Below are positions 1 through 15,123 of a DNA stretch of 64,000 nt, piece after piece; position 1 is the stretch's first letter, and each line of letters opens with the position of its first letter. The notes under the pieces were generated by a model. It searched no databases. It was not told where the DNA came from and saw nothing but the letters and a program-made list of their open reading frames with translations. Where the stretch lies: positions 85,474,341 through 85,538,340 of the forward strand of contig NC_077237.1 of assembly GCF_947179165.1 (NCBI RefSeq), given 5' to 3'. Source of the DNA: Solanum dulcamara (lineage: Eukaryota > Streptophyta > Magnoliopsida > Solanales > Solanaceae). Both the position numbers and the translations under genes were made by a program.

Positions 1-1199
1 TTTTTTTGTTTTCAGCATTCTTTATGTATTTCCCTTTCAAATGTGGGTTTATGCATTTAAACAGGATCCTAAAAACTTGAATAGGCTAATTATATTCTGA
101 ATATGTCATTGTAAGAAGGAAAGAGAAAAAGACAATTTTGCAAGTTCTCATTTTAGGAAATCTGCAATTCCATCTAGAAGTTCATCATAAATACTTTTGA
201 ATTCTCTTTTCCTCTCTTTGTTTATATTTAGCTTATACCACATATCCATTATTGGTTCAGATTAACATATCTGAAAGTTACAATTAGTAAAAGAGTGTCT
301 AGAGCATTAGTGCATTTCAGGGTCTTGTGTCAAGAAAGCTAACTCAATCTGAAAAGCTAGCAGTTGGAGTTGAGTTACGTTCAAGGTTCATTTTTCTTAA
401 CAAGGTATTAAAGCTAGAGTTAAGTTCAAGGTTCATTTTTGTTAACAAGGTATTAAAGCTAGATTCATAATTATTCTTGGTTTGAATAATGTCACGCTAG
501 GTGTTATGTTGCATGTGCTCCAGAGGCATGTGCACACATTAGAGGTTCACATTGTTTACGCCTTACTCAACTTAAAAAGCTAGCTGTTGGAGTCGAGTTA
601 AGTGCAAGGTTCATTTTTCTAAACATGGTATTAAATTCAGAAGTATTCATTCTCAGTTTAAGCAATGTCTTGCCGGGGTGTTATGTTGTCTGTGCTCCAA
701 ATGTCCAGCCTCTGGCATGTGGAGGCGTTACGGGCCCACATTGGTTGATAGTATGGGTTGTAGTGGCTTTATTAATAGCTAAGCAATTGGACTAAGAGTT
801 GGCATGCATACTTGGCCATTTTTTGGGATTATTTGTCTTTGGTTGAATGTCCAACTTTGTCCTAAATTAATACTAACTCCTAAAAAGGAAACTCTGACCA
901 TATTTTATTAATGGTAAAAGATTATAATCTCTTTTTTTGAGAAAAAGTCTCATGGCCATTCTTTTATATTAGATAATTGCAGTTTAAATTCTAATTCAAT
1001 ACTTGTGTCATGTCAAAGTAAGTGTTTTATTGGAGTAGAGGGTCTAGGTATGAACTGTGAAGTTGTTGGCATTTTTTAATAGATCTTTAGCGGCGATGAC
1101 CTTACGATACCAAAATAAAGCTTGGTTGGGTTAGTTGTTGTATGTTGAACATTAAACCTATTTCATGTGTAATGTGGGATTTTTTTATTCTTTTCATAG
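1..1199 (+). other. Intron sequence upstream of the first visible WARS exon, with imperfect repeats
   Basis: No coding exon is recognised here. The preceding exon of the tryptophanyl-tRNA synthetase gene, which should encode the KMSKS-like catalytic loop, was looked for and not found, so this is most likely one intron. It contains a direct repeat of about 45 bp at 372-418 and 417-463 (GTTCAAGGTTCATTTTT core). A third, looser copy lies near 594-636 and is followed by a related stretch containing GGTGTTATGTTG. The repeat looks like old local duplication; no transposon ends were found. Confidence 0.5.
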
Positions 1200-3613
1200 G
1201 TAATAGCAAATAAAATAAAACGGTGCAAGACTGATGCGTTTCCCGGGTAAGCATCCAATCACTTCTGGTGTAGACGCTTGTAGAATTTTTTTAAATCTTT
1301 TCCATTGAGACTTTAAAGTCTTGCTTTTACTTTCTAAAAGAAAAGGCTTCTCTAAGGGCTAGACCGTGACAAAGCACGTGAAATACATCCTTATAGCATA
1401 AAAAATTTTCTCATTGACTTACCTTCTTGTGCTGAGTTATAATTTCTTCTGTTGTTTTATTTGTCAATATACAGCTTGGAGTTTGACAATGCGGAAAGAC
1501 CTGAATGTAACAATCTTCTTTCCATTTATCAGCTAGTTTCAGGCAAGACCAAGCAGGTGAATCACCTCATATTCGATGCTAATAATTTGTGTACATTATC
1601 CTTCTGTTTTTTTTCTTTCTTTTCATCAATACTATGTATGCCTCTTCTTTAATGGGTGACAGGTTAAGAACTTAAGTTTGCAGTTTATTTTCTGTGGTTC
1701 TTCTTGCTCATAATACAGTTCCTTGTGCTGTTAATTTTACAACCTAAGGTATTGGGAAATCAAGTCACGGCCTTGGTCCCATTTTATGTGATGCATACAA
1801 TTGAGAGAGTCAATATCCTTTTTTTTTTAATCAAGGTAACGTGTTTTTTATATATAAGTAATCATCAGCATAAAAATGCTGGAATCCAAAAAGATATTTC
1901 GAACATCCTTGTTCTTCTTACAAAGATCCTAATACTTCTAAAATTACATCATAATTATCTATATTTTCAGATTTGCACCAAAACCCAAAAAGAAGAACAC
2001 AGTTGGATTTAATCTTCTGTAAAGAATAGCTTGTGTCTTTGAATCATCTTGAGTTCCTCCTTCCAAATTGTCCACTAAATGCTTTTCTCTGACAAATTTT
2101 CTTTAACACAGATTTAGTGCCCCCCACCCCCACCCAAAGGTATGCTATATGCTTCTATAATAGTATTTGGGATAGATTTCATTTTATGAAATCAAATAGA
2201 TTTCATTTTAAGAAATCAAATGTGTGTGTATATATTAGACAACTAGACATTTTACTTGTGTATATATATTAGACAACTAGACATTTTACTCGTACTCTTA
2301 TTTGTCAATTGATTCTTCTCATTCTACAAGATACTAAAGTATTTGACCCTTCTCTGAATAATGAAACAGGGTATTCTAAAAAAAAAAATATTCCTCCTCA
2401 TTCTACATAAACAACTTCCATTATTTTTCTTTCACTACTATCAATTTAATATGCAAGTCAAAGAAACTTCTCACATTAAAGGTCTGGCAAAATGTGTCAT
2501 AAAATAGGTAAATTTCCTTCTTTTCTTTTGGGTGGTTGAGTTTGAGGGTGCAAAATTGGTTCCTTTTTCATTACATTGTCCAAGCAATACCAGAGAAGTT
2601 AAATCTCAATGACTTGATGTCGCAGGAGGTTGCAGAAGAATGCAGAGATATGAATTGGGGAACATTCAAAGTCGTGCTTACAGATGCTTTAGTTGATCAT
2701 CTACACCCTATCCAGGTTTCTTCTTTCGCATATGTTGCCTTCCTGATAGCATTGTGTTAGTTGGATGATTGTGCTTGTGTAGTTGATATGTCCATGATAT
2801 ATTTATTTTAGATTTCCTTGTCAATTGCTTTGGATTTAGTTGGAAATTTTGCAAAAGTGCATCGGCATGCTTATATTGGAGAAACACAAGTGTGTGACCT
2901 AGTAGCCTACTTCTTAGTGTAGCCAATGTCATAGAGCTAGAAACTTGGTACAAAATATAGGTTTGAGAGTGGCAATAAAGTGCATGTAGTCCTTGAGGTT
3001 TCAATTTGCGACACTTACTCCCTAAATATTATAGTTACATTTCTTGTAATAGCTTGTGGGAATACACATGTTTGCATCTTTATATATGAATTTGGTGCTA
3101 TCCTTTCGGTTACAATAAACTTTCTTGCTAGTATTTTGCATCTAGGTGTCAACTTGTCACATCAACTAACTCTTCATTTTCCTCTTGTACATCTTTTTTT
3201 GTTATAATTCACTTCACTTTTGATTGTAGGGTATAGTTTCTTCTATAGCCTTTTTTCTTTTTTCCTGTGAAATTGTTTGTGTTCAGATTTCTAGTAGGAT
3301 ACATTTTTGTTTAAAATGGACTAAGTTGAGCTTGGATAATGAGATTTGTCCATCTCTAATTCGCATCAGGCAACTGCAAGTCTAAAGATAATTCATTCTG
3401 ACTGCAAGCCTAGTGTCTGGTCCAATGTTTTATTCCTTCAAAGATAATTTTGCACTTCTTTTGGTTTGCACTTTGCAGGTACGCTATGAGGAAATCATAT
3501 CCGACTCAAGTTACTTGGACGAAGTTTTAGCAGAGGGAGCCCGAAAAGCAGCAGACATAGCAGATGTTACTGTAAATAATGTCTACCAGGCAATGGGATT
3601 CTTGAGGAGATGA
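1200..3613 (+). CDS. Tryptophan--tRNA ligase, organellar type (3' part, four exons)
   Basis: Charges tRNA-Trp with tryptophan; the closest family is the plant chloroplast/mitochondrial enzyme (Arabidopsis OVA4 type). Exons: 1200-1246, 1475-1556, 2626-2715 and 3479-3613, joining in phase to 117 residues and a TGA stop. The first visible residues (ANKIKRCKTDAFPG) and the following block LEFDNAERPECNNLLSIYQL are the conserved segment after the class I active site. The last exons give the bacterial-type C-terminal helices, ending NNVYQAMGFLRR. All introns are GT-AG. The 5' part, including HIGH and KMSKS motifs and any transit peptide, lies before the window, so targeting is inferred from family only. 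The gene converges on CDKA; about 1.2 kb separates the two stop codons. Confidence 0.88.
2172..2290. repeat. Two short tandem duplications in a WARS intron
   Basis: A 25-bp unit (ATAGATTTCATTTTA core) is duplicated at 2172 and 2197. Immediately downstream a 34-bp unit containing ATTAGACAACTAGACATTTT is duplicated near 2232 and 2266. Both lie inside the intron 1557-2625, away from splice sites. Confidence 0.8.
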
Positions 3614-4819
3614 GCATGACCGATGCTGCATGAACCAAAGATGCAGAGGTCAATGTGATATTTTTAAGGCATGCATGCATCGCTATGCGTTCCAGCCCCC
3701 ACTGGAAATGTTGTTGTTTGATGCATCGCCGTGCGTTACATTTGATTTCTTTCTTTATACATGTGTAGATCTCAATGGAGGACGTATCACCAATTTTGCC
3801 ATTTGTATTTAGTCAAGTTGTATAACTAAGCTCCCAACATTTTGACTAGATCATCTATGTTACAAGCTGAGACAAAAATAAACTGAGCATTAAATGGAAG
3901 TTAGAAACTTTGGGTATTTAATGGGGTTAAAATTCTCATTTAGCAGGGAGTTAATCTCCTGTTCTTTAACAGTTAATCAATCCAAAAAAAAAAAAGTTTT
4001 CGGCTTAACGTATGTTTTCCTATTTTTCCATGTTAAGTTGGTCAAAAATTTTGGAAAACATTTTCTCTAGAAAAATCAATTTCATAAAAACAAGGAACAA
4101 GACTTACCTAGTGAAAGTAGAAAAAGAGAAGTTAACAAATGACATTTCATATTGATGAATCTTTTTTGCCCCAACACATCTCATCTTCACCCCATTCCCA
4201 CCTGCAAAACCTACCATAGTATTTGTCTAAATTATGTATAAATATTTTTGATTTACATTTGCATAAGAAAATAAGTAAAAAAAATCACTTATTTTTCATG
4301 AAAAACATATTCCTTCGTACAGAACACACCCTTAGTCTTAGTATTGCTACTTGTGGAATCGACTTATATTTGATAAAACCGTCTTACCCTATTTGTAGAG
4401 TGCTTGACAAATCCTCAAGAATGATACTTTTGGATAATCAAAAACTCCAGTAATAAACTCAAATTAAGCCAAGATAGCAAGCTATGCACAACACTTGATG
4501 GAACCCCAAAACAAAATTAATGCAAGAAAGCAGTATGGATTGCCGTCTTCCAGTATGATCTGAACAACAAAATACAAACGAATGGAAATTACAGTGAAAC
4601 TATTCTTCAAGCATGTCGCGTGAATTGCGAACAGAGAAGCTGGAAGGATTGGATAGCATTGGAAGAAATATAATTAAAAGAAAAGCAGACACAGAGCCTA
4701 AAGATCCTGAGAAGACAACCTTGTAGATAACACTCAAATTTACATTAGAACTCAAGATGAAGGTGCAAGGAATCATGGAACAAACCCAATATCTTTTACA
4801 TTAAAACAGGTGCAACAAA
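3614..4819. other. Convergent intergenic region and 3' UTRs, with a MITE-like end
   Basis: This lies between the WARS stop and the CDKA stop. No coding potential is seen. About 4020-4335 resembles a degraded Solanaceae MITE: GGAAAACATTTTC-type sequence on the left and CCTTCGTACAGAACACACCC at the right end. A clear partner inverted repeat was not found. The right 60-70 bp belong to the CDKA 3' UTR. Confidence 0.4.

Positions 4820-4842
<23 letters not shown>
4761..4842 (-). repeat. Tandem duplication of the CDKA stop-codon region
   Basis: The last CDKA codons and stop (4808-4842) recur with a few substitutions 47 bp further into the 3' UTR (4761-4794). On the minus strand both copies read GATATTGGGTT(C/T)GTTCCATGATT followed by TTGCACCT. 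The UTR copy therefore repeats the DIGFVP-stop segment after the true stop. Confidence 0.85.
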
Positions 4843-8937
<4,095 letters not shown>

Positions 8938-10150
8938 CTAGGTCAAGCTGGATGGACTCCTGAAAGGCAAAGCAAGAGGAACAAAAAAGAAATTTAGATG
9001 AAAAGAGGTAGTAAGAAAGAAAATTTGTCACAGATACCTTTTTAGTCCTTTTGATTAAGATCAAGTGCATTATCTGTTTTTCCAATCAATTTATTTTTTA
9101 ACTTGGATTAACATTCAGTTCAAACTTGCCACTACTAAATGGGAGCAGCATCGAGGGGCAAACACCCAGAAACCCAACTCACCCGAGTTTCAAACAGGTG
9201 GGGTAACTGGTAATTTGCCAAGCTGTACTAGAGAAATATACCAAAATGACCATGTACTCTACACTAACAAGTAACATCTAACATTTTGAGTACATTTCAA
9301 ATTCAATGCAGAACCAAGCAAGGTTCTCAAATGGCATATTTACAGAGAAAATTAAATACTCCCGGATAATAGTTGCAATTATAAAACAGAGGGGAAAATT
9401 AACTTCCACCCACTTTTTTTTTTGATGACTATGGTGTCGGAGCCAGTTTTCGCACACCTCGACTAATTACACAGGATACCTGCCACCTCCCACACGTAAC
9501 ACGTAACACGTAACACCAAAGTTAAGATGGATGGAAAGAATCGCCTAGCATTTTTTGTCTCTGCTAGGATTTGAACCTGAGACCCTATGACTCACAATCA
9601 CTTTATCTATCACTAGGTCACACTCTTGAGTGCTAACTTCCACCCACATTTTTATATTTTTTGATGATCGTGGTTCATTAACCCCTGAGCTAAACTCTTG
9701 GGTGCTAACTTCCACCCACTTCATAGTTCATACTATTCATTGCTAGTAAGCCATTTCAATTCAAGCAACATCAATTTACTACAAAACCATCTTAATACAC
9801 ATTAGAGATCTCCAATGCACTAAACAGATAATCAGCTCTAATTCCCCAAACCTAATACCCGAAAATCAGCAGCAAAATGAGCAAAAGCAAGCAAAAAACT
9901 TAGAGGAACTCTAATTCATCGAAAATTAACACACAAAATGCCACTCATCCACAATAATCAGAAAAAGTAAAAAGCAATTAAAGCTATGAATCTATCGAAG
10001 ATTTAGGGAAATGCGAGGAGGGGTAATGAATTGTGGCTCACTTGAGTATGAATAAAGAAGTAAATCGCCGTCGTGAAGCGGAAGATCGGAGATGAAAAGC
10101 TGCCGGCAGTACTGGCGGAGACGGAGTAACTAAAGTCGTGGTTGTACCAC
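8938..10150 (-). other. CDKA 5' leader with a leader intron
   Basis: On the minus strand a non-coding stretch directly precedes the ATG (8938-8959). It has an upstream acceptor (CTTTCAG at 8960-8966). A plausible donor (CAA|GTGAGCC) lies at 10041/10042 in GC-richer leader-like sequence spanning about 10042-10150. Leader introns are common in plant CDKA genes. The transcription start is not defined by sequence. The intron 8960-10041 contains a SINE insertion at 9414-9633. Confidence 0.6.
9414..9633 (-). mobile_element. SINE in the CDKA leader intron, with a third target copy
   Basis: On the minus strand it has a box B-like GGTTCAAATCC, the segment CTAGCAGAGACAAAAA, and a 3' end CCGACACCATAGTCATC followed by about ten A. 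The flanking duplication TAACTTCCACCCAC is at 9400-9413 and 9634-9647. The same 14 bp, extended to 17 bp (TGCTAACTTCCACCCAC), occurs a third time at 9706-9719. A truncated relative of the element (9648-9705) lies between, suggesting two insertion or duplication events at one site. Same family as 25389-25575. Confidence 0.78.
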
Positions 10151-11787
10151 AGGGAACACTTGTTGGACTTGGAGTCACATTTATTTCCCCTCCTATGAAA
10201 TATGGGGTAGAACAGGTTATTTTCCTCATCTTATTAATTTGGTTTGATTTTATCTTTTTTTTGTTTTTTTACCTTTAATTTTCTTTTACCTATTAAAATG
10301 TTTTTTTTTCTTTAATTTAATTTATACTTTTTAAAAAAAAATTGCACTAATAGAAGTTCATTTTGAGTACCTATATATCATTCAATCAATTAATTTAATT
10401 TTTTTTGACCGACATATTACGTACTCGGGTCAATATAATACTATATGCTAGTAATGATTGTTGACTGAGCCAAAATTGTCTTGAATATAAGTGAAAGAGA
10501 ATAGTATATTATCGAACATTTATTTTAAAATTAATAATTTACTGATATTACGTGTATATTATATTATATTGTTGTTTTCAATATATGTTTGTTATGATTA
10601 TTGCTTCATGTTTTATACTATTAAATTTATTGTTATACATTCATTATTTAAGTCATTTTGCTTGTGGTAGGATATATAGTTTATTCTAACCTTTTTTGTT
10701 TTTCTCTCGTAGGCGATGGGAAGGAATACATTCCTCCTTATAGACTTATAAACTTATCATTTTCTTTGATATTATCATACTCTTTGTGATCAGTGTGAGA
10801 AAACTAAACATTATTTCTAATAATCTCTAATTTATTATTATCAACTTAGTCAATTCAATTAGATTGATTAGCATAACTACAAACAACAAGTAATGTGACC
10901 AAAAAGCTTTGTCTTGTCTTTTTTTATCTTAACGAATGTGTACACGTTCATGATTCTTCTAGATACAATAAAGAAAAAAAACGTTTCTTATTAGAAGTTT
11001 ATCATTTTTAATGGTTTAAACTATTGAACTCAAAATTATTGGATTTCTTTAACATTTCCACAAGCTTTATTTAGTTTGTGGTATAGTCCAAATCATCAGT
11101 CTGGTACTATATGTAACCTTTCCCCCAAGCAATATATCAAACATTTAAAACACTTTGGGAATTCAAGAATCAGATAGTATTGAAATGTATTGCAAAGCAA
11201 TCCAGAAAACTATTGATATTAATATGGTTTGCTTCCTTAGTCAATCAAATCGTTATGGGTATATAAATTGCTTAAACAAAGGTTATGAACCTCATTTTGT
11301 TAGAAGTGATTTTTTTTCCTAACTTTTAATTAAAAGCCTAAAAATTTCATCCGTCCCACCTTAATTCATAAGAAAGAACTCTCTTTTTTGAAAAAATTTC
11401 TAACTTAAAATTGATTATTTAATATCTTTCAATTCACCTAATTCTCTCTTGCCTATCCATGAATTCAACAACAATTCAAAATGTTGCCCTATTTCAAAAA
11501 TCGATAATTATTTTCTAATTCTCCGAAGCATTTCGTCGATTGACACGGAAAAACATATAATGGACCCTCCATAAAAAAAAATTCTTTTAAAACTTCTTCA
11601 TGGCAATTGGCCCACATGTCATGTTTGCACCAAAAAAAAATAAAAATATGACCGTTACAAAGGAGATCTCTCTCCTATTCAAAAACTTGACATTTTTAAC
11701 GAGTCCCAAATTGCTCCTCCTTCAGCCATTTCTCTCTCTTCTTTCTCTCTCTGTATTTAGGGCATCATATACCGGCAAAAGAGGGAT
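10151..11787. promoter_or_regulatory. Shared intergenic promoter region between CDKA and Aurora
   Basis: About 1.6 kb of AT-rich DNA separates the CDKA leader (minus) from the Aurora ATG (plus). No coding region is recognised. The Aurora-proximal 200 bp contains GGCCCA (11607-11612; TGGGCC on the opposite strand resembles a TCP site II element), an MSA-like element at 11649-11660, and a CT-rich leader (about 11720-11760) typical of plant 5' UTRs. Confidence 0.5.
11649..11660 (-). promoter_or_regulatory. MSA-like G2/M element upstream of Aurora
   Basis: The minus strand reads TTGTAACGGTCA, 128 bp upstream of the Aurora ATG. The mitosis-specific activator consensus bound by three-repeat MYB factors is TCYAACGGYYA. 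The AACGG core and the 3' YYA fit, while the second base of the consensus does not. The placement in front of a mitotic kinase supports function; this is inference. Confidence 0.5.
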
Positions 11788-14700
11788 ATGGCGATTGCAC
11801 CGGAGACTCAGACGCAGCAACAACAGAAGGTAACAATTTTCTGACCTAATTAGATGAATAGGAGAACAAAAATGTCAATTTTTTTTGTTTTCTTGCGAGC
11901 TTAGGGTATTTAGGAACTTGAACTTATTGAGTTATATGCGTTCTCGGTTTGTTCGATTTGAATGTTGCTATGAGCTTGAATTTCTGACGATTTTGTTGGA
12001 TCACATTTGTTGTAAAGAGCTTTTTTATACTTTTTTTTCTTGATTTTGAATTTAATTGATTGGTATTTAAAACAGAAATGTTCAATTTTGGGGTGGATCC
12101 TAGTTAAGTGAGCTCTAGAAAGGATTTAGGGCTGTGGATTAGGATTTTCTCATGGAAATTTTTGGCATGTTGTAGAAAAAATGGACTGGTTGACTTTGTT
12201 AAGCTTTGTTATTCATTTTCCTGGAAAGTGACCACGGTTATGAAATTCTAAGATTTTTTATGCTTTAAGTTCACAACAACAACAACAACAGCAACATACC
12301 TATTGAAATGTCTGGGGAGAATAGAGTATAGCAGACTTCACCCTTGCCTCGGGAGGTAAAAAGGGACATTGTATCCATTTGGGCTTGAACCTGACACCTC
12401 TGGTTAAGAATAATGCAATATTTATGCATTGAAAAGTCTAGGGAGGGTAGAGCGTATGTAGACCTTACCCCTATCTCGAGGAGGTAGAAAGGGACTCCAT
12501 ATCCGGTCGGGCTTGAACCTAAGACCTCTTGTTAAGAATAATGCAAGACTTACCACTCCAACACAATCCTTGTTGATTTCTGCTTTAAGTTTATACAATA
12601 GAAATGTATGTTCTTTTATTTTTTGCATAAATTTTCCCTTTTGTAAACGATTAATTAGGATTTCAATTTTTGCAGGATTCTTCCGAGGGTGCGGCGGTGG
12701 ATCAGAAGAGATGGACTCTCAATGATTTTGACATAGGAAAGCCTCTTGGAAGAGGAAAATTTGGTCATGTATATTTAGCTAGGGAGAAAAGGGTCAGTGG
12801 ATAATTATTTGTATTAATCAACTACATGTGCTTCACTGGTTTGGTAATTCGTCATGTATATTTAGCTTGGGAGAAAAGGGTTAGTGGATAATTATTCGTT
12901 TTAATTAATCAACTACATGTGCTTCACTGGTTTGGTAATTCGACATACTCTTCCGTAACGTTGTTTAATGGGAAATTGATGTGCATCTGATCCTCATTTT
13001 TCATCCTTCATGGAAATCAAAGCCTTTTGGCATAATGGAAAGAAACTGTATAACACTTATGTTTGTTCAAATTGTGTTGTTGTGCCAGAAGAACTATTCA
13101 TATTTTAGAAAGTTCTTAGCCCATTCAGATTTTAGAAAGTTCTTATCTCCCATTGATCAAATCCTTTTCTAATCCTCACAAGATCCCTTCTTCTGTCATT
13201 CTTCTTTATCTAAATATACAATTCATACTACAAATGATAATGTGGACAGTAATCTTAGTTGTTTCATGTAAACAGAGCAATCATATTGTTGCACTAAAAG
13301 TGCTTTTCAAGAGCCAACTGAAACAGTCCCAAGTCGAGCATCAGCTTCGTCGTGAGGTAGAAATACAAAGCCACCTTCGGCATCCAAATATCCTGAGACT
13401 GTATGGTTACTTTTATGATCAGGTAGATTTCTACAATCTAATGCTTTACTTGTTCAATTTATGGCCTGAGAAGAATTTAGAGAACGATTATCACATTGTT
13501 ATTGCAGAAACGGGTTTATTTGATTCTGGAATATGCTGCCAAGGGTGAACTCTATAAGGAGCTGCAGAAATGCAAATATTTTAGTGAAAGGCGTGCTGCA
13601 ACTGTGAGTTCTTATCACACTGTTAGACTCTGCCTTAATGTTACCGTGGAACCTTGGGATTCCCTGTTAATCTTTTCCTTTTTAAATTAAGGGATGAAGA
13701 GAATTCATGTCAGTTGGGAGTTCATTTTCTCTTTTTTCTTTTTGGTCAAATTTTAGTTAGCATCGAGTGTGTAACACGTTATATCATTTTAATATGCTCT
13801 CTAGTCTACTTACATTATTAAATTGATCAAAAGTTTTACGTAATTGTTTTTTCATTGGTGTGGAACAGTATGTTGCATCATTGGCGCGAGCCCTCATATA
13901 CTGTCACGGGAAGCATGTGATACATAGAGATATTAAGCCAGAGAACCTTTTGGTTGGTGCACAGGTATTTATTTTGCATTTTATTGGAGTTTATGCTTTG
14001 CTTGCTGCTGTAGAAATAGGGCAGAGATGGTAACTGTATTTTTCATGGTTTTCTACAATTAGGGTGAGCTTAAAATTGCAGACTTTGGTTGGTCGGTACA
14101 TACCTTCAATCGCAGACGCACTATGTGTGGCACTCTAGACTATTTGCCACCTGAGATGGGTACGCACGTTGTACTTGATGCAACTTAATGTTCTCATGGC
14201 CCGACACAATTAAGCTTTTCTCCAAGTTCATCTGTGCTTTACCTTCACATGGCCTGCTTGATTATGTAAAAGCAAGCTCAACTGAATTACATAAGTGTGA
14301 TGGTTGATTGATGAATATTGCAGTGGAAAGTGTGGAGCATGATGCAAATGTGGACATTTGGAGCCTTGGTATTCTCTGCTATGAATTCCTATATGGGGTG
14401 CCTCCATTTGAAGCAAAGGAACACTCAGACACATATAGAAGGTAAACTTTCTCTACAAATGGAAACTATTATGAGTTTTGTTCTTTATGAGGAATGTGAA
14501 ACTGAAAAAGTAAAAGAGAGAAAAATTTCCCATTGGTTTTTGATTTAGCTAGCAAAACAAGCAGCCCTAGAAGAAACAATAAAAGAACTATGAGGAGCCG
14601 TTTGGCCATGAATAAGATTTGGATATTTGAAGGAGATTATTTCAACTTTAAACTTGATATAGTATTTGAAGTATGAAAAACGTGTTTTAGGAGTTTTTCA

Positions 14701-15123
14701 AGTTTTTGCTCAGTAAACTTCAACTCAATTTTCATGTCTAAACACAACTTTAACTTTCAAATTCTCTTTTTCAACTTAACTTCAAATATTACATTTTCTC
14801 AAAATCTCAACCAAATCATGTCCAAATGCCACTAAGTATCCTGGTTTGTGATGACGTTACACAGGATTATACAAGTGGATCTAAAATTTCCTTCTAGACT
14901 GGTAGTCTCATCAGCTGCAAAGGATCTTATTACTCAGGTTAATTTCAAAATTATTCAGCTACTTTTCAGATAGGCTACTATACTTGTGTTTCAGCTAGAC
15001 TAATATTATGTGGAATAGCAGATGCTAGTCAAGGATTCTTCGCAACGTCTGCCCTTGAAGAAGTTACTTGAACATCCTTGGATTGTGCAGAATGCAGATC
15101 CTTCTGGTGTTTATAGGGGTTAA
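11788..15123 (+). CDS. Aurora kinase (plant AUR1/AUR2 type), complete
   Basis: Mitotic Ser/Thr kinase that phosphorylates histone H3 and spindle/phragmoplast substrates. Exons: 11788-11829, 12676-12792, 13276-13422, 13508-13603, 13869-13964, 14063-14159, 14324-14441, 14865-14937, 15022-15123. Total 888 nt, 295 aa, the usual alpha-Aurora length. Seen: glutamine-rich short N terminus; [18 protein letters not shown] glycine loop; catalytic K61 (IVALK); [10 protein letters not shown] with D155; DFG at 173-175; activation segment [16 protein letters not shown] with T186; C terminus [17 protein letters not shown]. The short N terminus favours the AUR1/2 class over AUR3. The 3' end of exon 2 and its donor are tandemly duplicated in intron 2. 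Intron 7 contains a MITE. Divergent from CDKA. Confidence 0.94.
12270..12547 (-). repeat. Degraded (TTG)n-tailed retroposon, tandemly doubled, in Aurora intron 1
   Basis: A CAACAACAACAACAACAG run at 12275 (the (TTG)n tail on the minus strand) leads into the Solanaceae retroposon 3' body. The body then repeats: 12294-12420 and 12421-12547 align over about 127 bp, both ending in GGTTAAGAATAATGCAA or TGTTAAGAATAATGCAA. Both copies are diverged. Confidence 0.7.
12764..12945 (+). repeat. Tandem duplication across the Aurora exon 2 donor
   Basis: A unit of 87-91 bp beginning GTCATGTATATTTAGCT (end of exon 2) and running through the donor into the intron is repeated at 12851. The second copy keeps GGGAGAAAAGG|GTTAGT, so a second potential 5' splice site exists. 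Using it would read through AGG GTC AGT GGA TAA, an early stop. Confidence 0.85.
14594..14833. mobile_element. MITE in Aurora intron 7
   Basis: The ends are inverted repeats: left GCCGTTTGGCCATGA, right on the opposite strand GGCATTTGGACATGATT. Length is about 240 bp and the interior is AT-rich. A target duplication was not resolved. The GTTTGGCCATGA terminus resembles common Solanaceae hAT-type MITEs. Confidence 0.65.
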
